Origin: Bryobacterales bacterium
GTDB taxonomy: Bacteria; Acidobacteriota; Terriglobia; Bryobacterales; Bryobacteraceae
NCBI GenBank assembly: GCA_027459465.1
Contig: DAIDIH010000105.1
Span: forward strand, 1-33,083
Length of the DNA: 33,083 bases
Direction: 5' to 3'
Shown: positions 1-7,098 of the stretch, piece after piece
Layout: the number at the start of each line of letters is the position of its first letter
Position numbering within the stretch: the stretch's first letter is position 1
Made by a program: the position numbers and the translations under genes
The notes under the pieces: model-generated
The model's database searches: none
Seen by the model: the letters and a program-made list of their open reading frames with translations, nothing else
What the model was told of the DNA's origin: nothing

Positions 1-561
1 CTGCACAATCTCGGCCGCGTTTTCCTTTCCCACGCCGCCATCGATCTCAATGCGGAAGTCTAAGCCCCGCTTGGCCCGGATCCGGTCCAACGCGGAAATC
101 TTCTCCAAGGTATAAGGCAGGAACTCCTGCCCTCCAAATCCGGGATTAACGCTCATCACAAGCACTTGCTCGGCCACATCGAGCACATGCTCCAGCGTCC
201 CTACCGGCGTCGCCGGGTTAATCACCACGCCGGGCGCCGCTCCTTCTGAACGGATCATCCGGAGCGTCCGGTCCAGATGCGGGCACACCTCCTGGTGCAC
301 CAGCACATGGTCCGCCCCAGCCTCGATGAACAACGGAGCATACCGGTCCGGATCCGTAATCATCAGATGCACGTTCAGCTTCATCCGTGTCACCTTGCGT
401 ACAGACGCTACCACAGGCGTCCCCAGGCTGATGTTCGGTACGAAGTGTCCGTCCATCACGTCCAGGTGTAGAATCGTCGCCCCGCCCCGTTCGACACTTC
501 GGATCTGCTCGCCCAGACGGGCAAAGTCAGCGGCGAGAATCGACGGTAAGATCTCGGGCAT
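1..561 (-). CDS. rpe: Ribulose-phosphate 3-epimerase, 3' end cut by window edge
   Basis: This enzyme interconverts ribulose 5-phosphate and xylulose 5-phosphate in the pentose phosphate and Calvin pathways, in the cytosol. The 187 visible residues begin with the family's PSILAADFARLGEQI block. They then show the metal/active-site motif LHLDVMDGHFVPN (His32, Asp34, Asp37), KLNVHLMI (His65), the phosphate-loop motif MSVNPGFGGQ (about 136-145) and IEIDGGVG (Asp174). The TIM-barrel order matches the family. About 30-35 C-terminal residues lie outside the window, judged from a usual length near 220. The ATG at 559-561 is chosen because MPEILPSILAADF is the normal N-terminus; the Shine-Dalgarno match is weak. 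It is divergent from the flagellar operon, with 220 bp between them. Confidence 0.96.
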   Translation of the reverse strand, partial: MPEILPSILAADFARLGEQIRSVERGGATILHLDVMDGHFVPNISLGTPVVASVRKVTRMKLNVHLMITDPDRYAPLFIEAGADHVLVHQEVCPHLDRTLRMIRSEGAAPGVVINPATPVGTLEHVLDVAEQVLVMSVNPGFGGQEFLPYTLEKISALDRIRAKRGLDFRIEIDGGVGKENAAEIVQ

Positions 562-629
562 GGGACTCGTCTTGCGGCCACGCAGTCCGGGTTCGGGCCG
601 CCTCCGGCGCAATCCAATAACTCATCTTC

Positions 630-638
630 ATTATCGCA
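630..638 (-). promoter_or_regulatory. Possible extended -10 element for rpe
   Basis: Read on the minus strand this is TGC-GATAAT, an extended -10-like sequence about 70 bases before the rpe start codon. No convincing -35 hexamer lies 17 bp further upstream. This is motif recognition only. Confidence 0.3.
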
Positions 639-750
639 AAAGCAGTCCCCCCTGCCACTTTTTTATCAGTCGCCAATTTTTCGCCGTCCCACTTCCCCTA
701 TCTCCTTGATACAAGGGCCTGATTCCCACCGTATTCCTCTCCTCAACCCA

Positions 751-768
751 TTGGCCCTCTTTTTGCCT
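751..768 (+). promoter_or_regulatory. Sigma-54-like -24/-12 element before flgB
   Basis: The sequence TTGGCCCT-CTTT-TTGCC follows the sigma-54 pattern YTGGCACG-N4-TTGC. GG lies at 753-754 and GC at 765-766, with exactly ten bases between them. Flagellar operons are often sigma-54 dependent. The predicted start of transcription is near 778, only about four bases before the flgB ATG, which is unusually short and counts against it or implies a near-leaderless mRNA. The rest of 562-781 holds T-rich stretches but no recognisable gene or terminator. Confidence 0.4.
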
Positions 769-781
769 ACCGAATTCCCGT

Positions 782-1123
782 ATGCTCGATGCCACCTCCT
801 CCCAAATCGCCCGGTACCTGGACCTGCTCAGTGCCCGGCAGAACCTGGTTGCATCCAACCTCGCCAACATCGACACGCCCGGCTATCACGCGAAAGACAT
901 TGATTTCGCGGCAGAAATGCAAAATGCTTCGAGTGCGGATCCACCCCATGTCCTCGAGGTGCAGGGCCTTCCCGTCCGTAACGACGGCAACAATGTCAGC
1001 CTCGAACGCGAAACCCGCCTCCTTTCGGAGAACGCGATGAAGTTCCGCATCGCTGCCACTTTGGAACTCTCGCATCTCAAATTGAAACGCATGGCGATCC
1101 ACGACGGGAGTCCCACCGCATGA
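782..1123 (+). CDS. flgB: Flagellar proximal rod protein FlgB
   Basis: FlgB is a structural subunit of the proximal rod of the flagellar basal body and is exported through the flagellar type III apparatus. The 113 residues carry the rod/hook signature LVASNLANIDTPGYHAKDIDF near positions 21-42, including the ANxxTPGY core shared by axial proteins. The C-terminal helix, which includes MKFRIAATLELSHLKLKRM, is also typical. Length is slightly short for the family (about 110-140). The ATG at 782 gives the expected N-terminus but has no Shine-Dalgarno sequence. The stop overlaps the flgC start by four bases (ATGA). It is the first gene of an eight-gene flagellar operon. Confidence 0.95.
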   Translation: MLDATSSQIARYLDLLSARQNLVASNLANIDTPGYHAKDIDFAAEMQNASSADPPHVLEVQGLPVRNDGNNVSLERETRLLSENAMKFRIAATLELSHLKLKRMAIHDGSPTA

Positions 1124-1560
1124 GTCTGTTCGGTGCTCTCGCCGTCAGCGGTTCCGGCATGGACGCGCAGCGCACCCGCGCCGAACTGCTCGTTCAGAAC
1201 CTGGCCAATGCCGAAACCACCCGCACGCCGGAGGGTGGCCCCTACCGCCGGAAGGACGCCGTCTTCTCCAGTTCCTCCGTCGATCCCTCCTTCAACGACG
1301 AACTCGGCTCCGCTCTCGGGGAACAACCCGTCGGGGTCTCCGTCAGCGACGTCGTCACCGACATGCGTGCTCCGGAACGCCGGTATATGCCCGGCCATCC
1401 GGACGCCGATAAGGACGGCTACGTTCTCTTTCCCAACATCAATCCGGCCGAAGACATGGCCGACCTCATTAGCGCCAACCGGGGCTACGACGGCAACATC
1501 GCCGCCATCGCTGCGGTAAAAGACATGATCAGCCAATCGATCCAGATGCTCAGCGCCTGA
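1120..1560 (+). CDS. flgC: Flagellar proximal rod protein FlgC
   Basis: FlgC is the second proximal rod subunit and assembles next to FlgB between the MS ring and the distal rod. The 146 residues begin SLFGALAVSGSGMDAQRTR and continue with the axial-protein motif LLVQNLANAETTRTPEG. The C-terminal domain holds YMPGHPDADKDGYVLFPNIN and ends DLISANRGYDGNIAAIAAVKDM, the conserved terminal coiled-coil helix. Length is normal for FlgC. Translation is coupled to flgB through an ATGA overlap. fliE follows after 20 bp. Confidence 0.96.
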   Translation: MSLFGALAVSGSGMDAQRTRAELLVQNLANAETTRTPEGGPYRRKDAVFSSSSVDPSFNDELGSALGEQPVGVSVSDVVTDMRAPERRYMPGHPDADKDGYVLFPNINPAEDMADLISANRGYDGNIAAIAAVKDMISQSIQMLSA

Positions 1561-1580
1561 CCACTCCCTTCAACTTCGCC

Positions 1581-1886
1581 ATGTCCATTCCCATCCAGCC
1601 GATCCAGCCGCCGTCGCTGGCCAACGTTCCCGCCCCCAGCCCACCCGGCCCGGCCAACCAGGGCTCGAGCCTGTTTGAAAACATGCTCAGCAATGCCTCG
1701 TCGAACGTACAGGACCTTACCCAAAAAGCCGACACCGCCGTGACTCGCTTCCTCAATGGCCAGGGCGGCGAGGTCCACCAGGTCGCCCTCGCCATTCACC
1801 GCTCGGAAATCGCGATGGAGACGTTCATGCAAATTCGCAACAAACTAATCAGCGCTTATCAGGAAGTCATGCGCATGCAGATCTAG
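1581..1886 (+). CDS. fliE: Flagellar hook-basal body protein FliE
   Basis: FliE joins the MS ring to the proximal rod and is the first substrate exported through the apparatus. At 101 residues it has the family's usual size. The N-terminal 35 residues are proline-rich and poorly conserved. The conserved part runs from FENMLSNASSNVQDLTQKADTAVTRF to the end, with EVHQVALAIHRSEIAMETFMQIRNKLISAYQEVMRMQI as the diagnostic C-terminus (quoted here only as a name for residues about 64-101). It lies between flgC and fliF with small gaps of 20 and 9 bp, as in many flagellar operons. Confidence 0.93.
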   Translation: MSIPIQPIQPPSLANVPAPSPPGPANQGSSLFENMLSNASSNVQDLTQKADTAVTRFLNGQGGEVHQVALAIHRSEIAMETFMQIRNKLISAYQEVMRMQI

Positions 1887-1895
1887 GAACCCGGC

Positions 1896-3617
1896 ATGGA
1901 CCAAATCAAGCGCCTCCTCGACTCCCTTTCCCTCAAGCACAAGATCACCATTGCCGCCGCCGCGCTCGCCGCTTTCGCCGCGCTCTACGGCCTCGTCAAT
2001 TGGCAAACCGAGCGCGATTACAAGCCTCTCTACACGGACCTCGCGCCCGAAGACGCCGGCCTCGTCCTCGCCAAGGTCCGCGAATCCGGCGTCCCCTACC
2101 GCATCGGCGACGGCGGCACATCGGTCCTCGTGCCTTCCGCCAAGGTCAGCGAACTCCGTCTCCAACTCGCCGCCGCGGGAATCCCCAAAAGCGGCCGGAT
2201 CGGATTTGAAATCTTCGACAAAACCAACTTCGGCGCCAGCGACTTCACCGAACAGGTCAACCTGCACCGCGCACTCGAAGGCGAACTCGAACGAACCATC
2301 ATGTCGATTTCCGCCATCGATCAGGCGCGTGTCCATATTACGTTCGCCAAGGACTCCATCTTTACCGACGAACGCCAGCCCGCCAAGGCGAGCGTCCTGG
2401 TTAAGCTGCGGCCCGGCGCACGGCTCGAACCCCAAAACGTGGTCGCAATCAGCAATCTCGTCGCCGGCGCCGTCGAGGGCCTTTCCCCCGAGGGCGTTAA
2501 CGTCGTCGATATGCGCGGCAACCTCCTGAGCCATCCCAAGCCGTCCGGCTCCGCGGACGATCCCGCGCCCTCCGGAGCCGCCATCGAGTACAAACAGGCG
2601 GTCGAACGGGACCTGTCAAACAAGATCGCCGCGACGCTCAATCCGCTGCTCGGCGAGGGCAGGTTCCGCGCCGGCGTCTCGGCCGATGTCGATTTTTCGA
2701 GCGGCGACCAGAGCGAGGAAACCTTCGACCCGGCGAAATCCGTGATGACCTCGTCGCAGAAAACCGAGGACATCACCGGCGGCGGCGCCAGCCTCGGCGT
2801 GCCCGGCACCGCCTCCAACCTGCCGAGTCCCCCCTCGCACCCGGCAAGCGCCCGCACCGCCACCGCGCGCCGCACGGAGAACATCAGCTACGAAACCAGC
2901 CGCGTCGTCCGCCGCATTCATCTCCCGCAAGGCACGATCAAGCGCCTGTCGTCCTCGGTGCTGGTCGACTACGCCGTCCGCTGGCAGGGCTCCGGCGAGA
3001 AAGCCAAGCGCGTGCTCGAACCGCCGCCGGCCGATAAGCTCAAATCGATCCACGACCTCGTCGCCGCGGCCATCGGCTTCAACGCCGCCCGCGGCGATGA
3101 ACTCGTCATCGAAGCCTTACCGTTCGAATCCACGCTCAATCCCGAACAACTCGACACCACGCGCGCCGCGAAACCATCCAACCTGCCCCCCTGGCTTGAG
3201 AATCTTCTCGCCGGGAAGAACTACATCATGGTGGGCGCCGTCGCAGGCGTCGCGGTGCTGCTCGCCGCCATCGTCGCGGTTGTGTTCCTCCGCTCGCGCA
3301 ACAACCATGCCGCTCCGGACCGCCCCTACCATCCCGGCCAGTTGCCCGCCCCCGGTGGCCTCGTTCCCTCCCAAACCTACGCCGCCTCCGGCGACGATCC
3401 GGCCGAACGCGTCAGCAAAGAGATGGAAGCCAAGCTCGCCGAACAGCAGGCGCTGCGGGAAAAACAGGCTCAGGAGGTGTTGAACTCTCTCAAATTGCCC
3501 CAGGTCTCGACCAAGAAAACCGAAGTCCTGGCCAAGCACGTCGCCGAAGAAGCCAAGAAGGACCCCGCCGTCACCGCGCACCTCATACGCACCTGGCTTC
3601 ACGAAGGAGAGGCCTGA
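1896..3617 (+). CDS. fliF: Flagellar MS-ring protein FliF
   Basis: FliF forms the membrane-embedded MS ring on which the switch and export gate assemble. The 573 residues have the expected order. There is an N-terminal membrane helix (about 16-34). Ring-building motifs follow: YKPLYTDLAPEDAG, VPYRIGDGGTSVLVP, GIPKSGRIGFEIFDKTNFGASDF and ARVHITFAKDSIF. Next come the less conserved periplasmic beta-collar region and a second membrane helix (about 443-465). A charged cytoplasmic tail of about 100 residues should bind FliG. Length is typical (520-580). fliG follows 26 bp downstream. Confidence 0.97.
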   Translation: MDQIKRLLDSLSLKHKITIAAAALAAFAALYGLVNWQTERDYKPLYTDLAPEDAGLVLAKVRESGVPYRIGDGGTSVLVPSAKVSELRLQLAAAGIPKSGRIGFEIFDKTNFGASDFTEQVNLHRALEGELERTIMSISAIDQARVHITFAKDSIFTDERQPAKASVLVKLRPGARLEPQNVVAISNLVAGAVEGLSPEGVNVVDMRGNLLSHPKPSGSADDPAPSGAAIEYKQAVERDLSNKIAATLNPLLGEGRFRAGVSADVDFSSGDQSEETFDPAKSVMTSSQKTEDITGGGASLGVPGTASNLPSPPSHPASARTATARRTENISYETSRVVRRIHLPQGTIKRLSSSVLVDYAVRWQGSGEKAKRVLEPPPADKLKSIHDLVAAAIGFNAARGDELVIEALPFESTLNPEQLDTTRAAKPSNLPPWLENLLAGKNYIMVGAVAGVAVLLAAIVAVVFLRSRNNHAAPDRPYHPGQLPAPGGLVPSQTYAASGDDPAERVSKEMEAKLAEQQALREKQAQEVLNSLKLPQVSTKKTEVLAKHVAEEAKKDPAVTAHLIRTWLHEGEA

Positions 3618-3643
3618 TCCCGAGTTCCCGCTCCTGATCCCGC

Positions 3644-4684
3644 ATGCCCACCGTCGACCATTCCGACCGAGCCCAATCCGCAAGAATGGGCGGTGTGCGC
3701 AAAACCGCCATCCTGCTCGTGCTGCTTGGCGACCAGATCAGCGGCCAGATCCTCAAAGAACTCACCGACGAAGAAGTTGACATCATCAGCCGCGAAATCG
3801 CCCGGCTCAACGGTATCCACACCCAGGATGCCGAATCCGTTCTGCAAGAGTTCTACGAGATGAACGTCGCCCAGTCCTACATGCTGGCGGGCGGCATTGA
3901 CTACGCGCGCAAAATGCTCCAGAGCGCTTTCGGCCCCGAGCACGGCAAACGCATGCTGGACCGGCTCGTCAAGGTCCTCGGCGCCGACGCCGCCAGCTTC
4001 GACGCCCTCCAAAAGGCCGACCCGCAGCAGTTGGCCAAGTTCATCCACAACGAACACCCGCAAACCATCGCCCTCGTACTCAGCCACCTCAACCCCAGCC
4101 AGGCCGCCAATCTTCTCTTCTCCCTCCCGTCCGACATGCGCGCCGATGTCGCCCTCCGCATGGCCAACCTCGATCAGATCTCCCCGGAAATCATCTCCAA
4201 AATCGCCGTCATCATCGGCCAGAAACTCAAAGCCCTCGGTGAATTCAGCCGCGAAGCCTACGGCGGCGTCCGCGCCGTCGCCGAGATGTTCAACCGGCTC
4301 GACTCGGGCACCAGCAAGGAGATCCTCGACTCGATCGACGAAGTCGACTCCGGCCTCGGCGCCACAATCCGCCACCTGATGTTCGTCTTCGACGACCTGC
4401 TCCTGCTCAGCCCCGAAGCCATGAAGGAAGTGCTCAGCAAGGCGGACCGCAAGATCCTCACCGTCGCCCTCAAGGGCACCAGCGACCAGCTCAAGAACCA
4501 TTTCTTCGCCGCCATGAGCCAGCGCGGCTCGGAAATGATGAAAGAAGACATGGACGCCCTCGGCCCGATCAAGCTCAGCGAAGTCGAGTCCGCCCAGCAG
4601 CAGATCATCGCCGTCGTCCGCCAACTGGAAACCGACGGAGTCATCAGCCTGAAGGGAGCCGTCGGCGAACAGTATGTCGTCTAG
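3644..4684 (+). CDS. fliG: Flagellar motor switch protein FliG
   Basis: FliG is the rotor protein that contacts the MotA stator and transmits torque and direction switching. The 346 residues start with RKTAILLVLLGDQISGQILKEL, the FliF-binding N-domain. The middle domain has EHPQTIALVLSHL from residue 137, the FliM-contacting EHPQR-type motif with Thr in place of Arg. The C-terminal torque helix region follows, including DEVDSGLGATIRHLMFVFDDL and KNHFFAAMSQRGSEMMKED. Length and order are normal. The end overlaps the fliH start by 11 bp. No motor stator gene is present in this window. Confidence 0.97.
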   Translation: MPTVDHSDRAQSARMGGVRKTAILLVLLGDQISGQILKELTDEEVDIISREIARLNGIHTQDAESVLQEFYEMNVAQSYMLAGGIDYARKMLQSAFGPEHGKRMLDRLVKVLGADAASFDALQKADPQQLAKFIHNEHPQTIALVLSHLNPSQAANLLFSLPSDMRADVALRMANLDQISPEIISKIAVIIGQKLKALGEFSREAYGGVRAVAEMFNRLDSGTSKEILDSIDEVDSGLGATIRHLMFVFDDLLLLSPEAMKEVLSKADRKILTVALKGTSDQLKNHFFAAMSQRGSEMMKEDMDALGPIKLSEVESAQQQIIAVVRQLETDGVISLKGAVGEQYVV

Positions 4685-5321
4685 GATCCTGCGTTCCGCG
4701 GGCGCCCGCGCCGAACCGCTTCCCTGGCGCAAACTGACTCCGGCCGGTGCCCGGCTGGATCCGGTCTCCGCCCAGCCCGCTCCCGCCGCCCAGCCCGCCG
4801 AGCAACAGGAACACGAAATCTCCCGCCGCGTCGAGGAAGCCCATCGCCGCGGCTTTACCGAAGGGGAGACCCGGGGCCGCCAGGCCGCTTCCCAGCAGCT
4901 TCAGCCCGTGCTCGACCGCCTCGGAAAATCCTGCGAGGAGATCGCCGGCCTGTCGCCCCGCGTGCGCCACGAAGCCGAAGAAGATCTCGTCCGCCTCGCC
5001 GTCGCCATCGCCCGCCGCATCCTCCGCCGCGAACTGACCGTCGATCCGGAAGCCCTGCTCGGCCTCGCCAAAGCCGCCCTGGCGCGCATCGACGCGCGCG
5101 AACTCAAACGCATCCGCGCGCACCCGGAAGCCGCCGCCTGGCTAAAGCCCAAACTCGAATCGGCCGGCCTGCCCGGCCGCGTCGAGGTTCTCGCCGACCC
5201 ATCGCTTGAACCCGGCGCGGTTCTGTTTGAAACGACGCGAGGCCTCCTCGACGCCTCCGTCGAAACCCAGCTCGGCGAAATCGAGCGCGGCTTCACCGAC
5301 CTCCTCGGACCGTCCGCATGA
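4674..5321 (+). CDS. fliH: Flagellar export apparatus protein FliH
   Basis: FliH is the regulator and stalk of the export ATPase FliI; the FliH2-FliI complex delivers substrates to the export gate. The 215 residues have the expected low-complexity N-terminus, rich in Pro and Ala, and then a charged helical segment (about 50-85). The C-terminal V-ATPase E-subunit-like domain includes EDLVRLAVAIARRILRRELTVDPEALLGLAKAAL. Assignment rests on this domain plus position between fliG and fliI, since FliH sequences diverge fast. It overlaps fliG by 11 bp and fliI by 4 bp (ATGA). Confidence 0.9.
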   Translation: MSSRILRSAGARAEPLPWRKLTPAGARLDPVSAQPAPAAQPAEQQEHEISRRVEEAHRRGFTEGETRGRQAASQQLQPVLDRLGKSCEEIAGLSPRVRHEAEEDLVRLAVAIARRILRRELTVDPEALLGLAKAALARIDARELKRIRAHPEAAAWLKPKLESAGLPGRVEVLADPSLEPGAVLFETTRGLLDASVETQLGEIERGFTDLLGPSA

Positions 5322-6628
5322 GCCTCGCTGCCTTCCTCGCCCGCGTCGACCAACTCGATCCCATGCGCTGGAGCGGACGCGTCACAAATCTTGTCGGCCT
5401 ACTGGTCGAAAGCGACGGCCCCGCCGCCGCCCCGGGCGATTTCTGCGAAATCCTGGCGGGCGGCTCGCAGGCGGTCCGCGCGCAAGTGGTCGGCTTCCGC
5501 GACGGCCGCCTTCTCTCCATGCTGCTCGAAGACGTGGCGGGCATCCGCGCCGGGGACCCCATCGTCGCCCGGCCCTCCGCCTCGAAGATTCCCGCCGGCC
5601 CCCAACTCCTCGGCCGCGTCCTCGACGGCTTCGGCCGCCCCATCGACAAGTTGGGCCCCCTCATCGCCTCCTCGTCACAGACCCTCGACGCGCCCCCGCC
5701 CGGCCCGCTTGACCGCGAACCGATCTCCGAACCCCTCGTCACCGGCATTCGCGCCATCGACAGCCTCCTCACCTGCGGCAAAGGCCAGCGCATCGGCATC
5801 TTCGGCGGCAGCGGCGTCGGGAAAAGCACGCTGCTCGGCGCCATGAGCCGCCAGAATTCCGCCGACATCAGCGTCATCGCCCTCATCGGCGAGCGCAACC
5901 GCGAAGTCCGGGACTTCATCGAGCACGAACTCGGCCCCGAGGGTCTCCGCCGCTCCGTCCTCGTCGTCTCGACCAGCGATCGCCCGGCCCCGCTCCGCAT
6001 CCGCGCGGCTCACGTCGCCCTCGCCATCGCCGAGCATTTCCGCGACCAGGGCAAGGACGTCCTTCTCGTCATGGACTCCGTCACCCGCCTCGCCATGGCC
6101 CAGCGCGAAATCGGCCTGGCCGCCGGCGAGCCTCCCAGCCAGAAAGGCTACACACCCAGCGTCTTCAACCTGCTCCCCCGAATCTTCGAGCGCGCCGGCC
6201 GCTTTCGCCGCGGCTCCATCACCGGCTTCTTCACCGTCCTCGTCGAAGGCGACGACCTTAACGAACCCATCTGCGACGCTGTCCGCGCCATCCTCGACGG
6301 CCATATCGTCTTAAGCCGCCAACTCGGCTCCCTCGGCCACTACCCAGCCATCGACGTCCTCCAGTCGGTCAGCCGCCTCGCCTCCCGCCTGGCCACCAAC
6401 GAACAACAATCCGCCGCCCGCAAAATCCGCGAAGCCCTCGCCGACTACGAACGCTCCGAAGACCTCATCAACCTCGGCGCTTACGTCTCCGGCGCCAACC
6501 CCCGCCTCGACGCCGCCATCGCCGTCCGCCCCCGCCTCCTGGATTTCCTGAAACAGGACGCAGCCCAGCACGCGCCCCTCGAAGAAACGCTCTCGCGCCT
6601 GGGTGAACTCGCCCGGGCCATTCCATGA
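5318..6628 (+). CDS. fliI: Flagellum-specific ATPase FliI
   Basis: FliI is the hexameric F1-beta-like ATPase that powers unfolding and loading of flagellar export substrates. The 436 residues include the Walker A loop GIFGGSGVGKSTLLG with Lys169, the family motif ALIGERNREVRDFIEHELG, and Walker B LLVMDSVTRLAMAQREIGL with Asp253. Other family motifs are GEPPSQKGYTPSVFNLLPR, GSITGFFTVLVEGDD and DGHIVLSRQL. Length equals that of typical FliI. It starts inside the fliH stop codon and its end overlaps fliJ, so all three export proteins are probably translated as a coupled set. Confidence 0.97.
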   Translation: MSLAAFLARVDQLDPMRWSGRVTNLVGLLVESDGPAAAPGDFCEILAGGSQAVRAQVVGFRDGRLLSMLLEDVAGIRAGDPIVARPSASKIPAGPQLLGRVLDGFGRPIDKLGPLIASSSQTLDAPPPGPLDREPISEPLVTGIRAIDSLLTCGKGQRIGIFGGSGVGKSTLLGAMSRQNSADISVIALIGERNREVRDFIEHELGPEGLRRSVLVVSTSDRPAPLRIRAAHVALAIAEHFRDQGKDVLLVMDSVTRLAMAQREIGLAAGEPPSQKGYTPSVFNLLPRIFERAGRFRRGSITGFFTVLVEGDDLNEPICDAVRAILDGHIVLSRQLGSLGHYPAIDVLQSVSRLASRLATNEQQSAARKIREALADYERSEDLINLGAYVSGANPRLDAAIAVRPRLLDFLKQDAAQHAPLEETLSRLGELARAIP

Positions 6629-7098
6629 AGCGCTTCCACTTCCGCCTGGAAACCGTCCTCCGCTGGCGCGAAGAACAAGCCCGCGCGGAAGAAACCCTTT
6701 TGGACCGTCTCCGCCTCGAACGCCTCGCCCACCAGAAGGCCCTTGCGCATGTCGCCAACACCCTCCAGCGCGAGGAAGAGGCCGTTCTCGCTTCGCGCCA
6801 ACTCGACGGAGCCGCGCTCGCCGCCCTCGACACCTTCCGCCGCCGCGCCCATCGCGAATTCCTTCGCGTCCAGGCCGCCATCGCCGCCTGCGAGCAGCGC
6901 ATCGAAAAACAAAAAGCGGCGGTGCGCGAAGCCCGCCGCCGTCACAAATTGCTCGAAAACCTCCGCGACCGCCGCCACGCCGCCTGGCAGGCCGCCTTCG
7001 ACTTGGAAATCGAACAGCAGGCGGGCGAACTCTTCCTGGCCCGCCACGCCCGCGCTCTCGCTGCTACGAGCCAGACTGAGCCGACCGAAGAAACTTGA
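6625..7098 (+). CDS. fliJ: Flagellar export protein FliJ
   Basis: FliJ is the coiled-coil stalk protein of the export ATPase, comparable to the gamma subunit of F1. The 157 residues are almost entirely charged helix, opening MKRFHFRLETVLRWREEQ, the standard FliJ N-terminus. Arg/Glu/Ala-rich heptads run to about residue 140. The assignment depends on this opening motif and on following fliI with an ATGA overlap. It is the last flagellar gene here. Its final 35 bp overlap the 3' end of the convergent dsbD-type gene, and no terminator hairpin is visible at the junction. Confidence 0.88.
   Translation: MKRFHFRLETVLRWREEQARAEETLLDRLRLERLAHQKALAHVANTLQREEEAVLASRQLDGAALAALDTFRRRAHREFLRVQAAIAACEQRIEKQKAAVREARRRHKLLENLRDRRHAAWQAAFDLEIEQQAGELFLARHARALAATSQTEPTEET

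Noticed and set aside
886-1536. Long minus-strand frame opposite flgB/flgC (216 codons), and similar long frames opposite fliG, the hybrid kinase, PolX and HyuB
   Set aside because: They are mirror frames of high-GC genes with strong third-position bias; their products are Gly/Asp/Val-rich or Arg/Pro-rich and show no family motifs.
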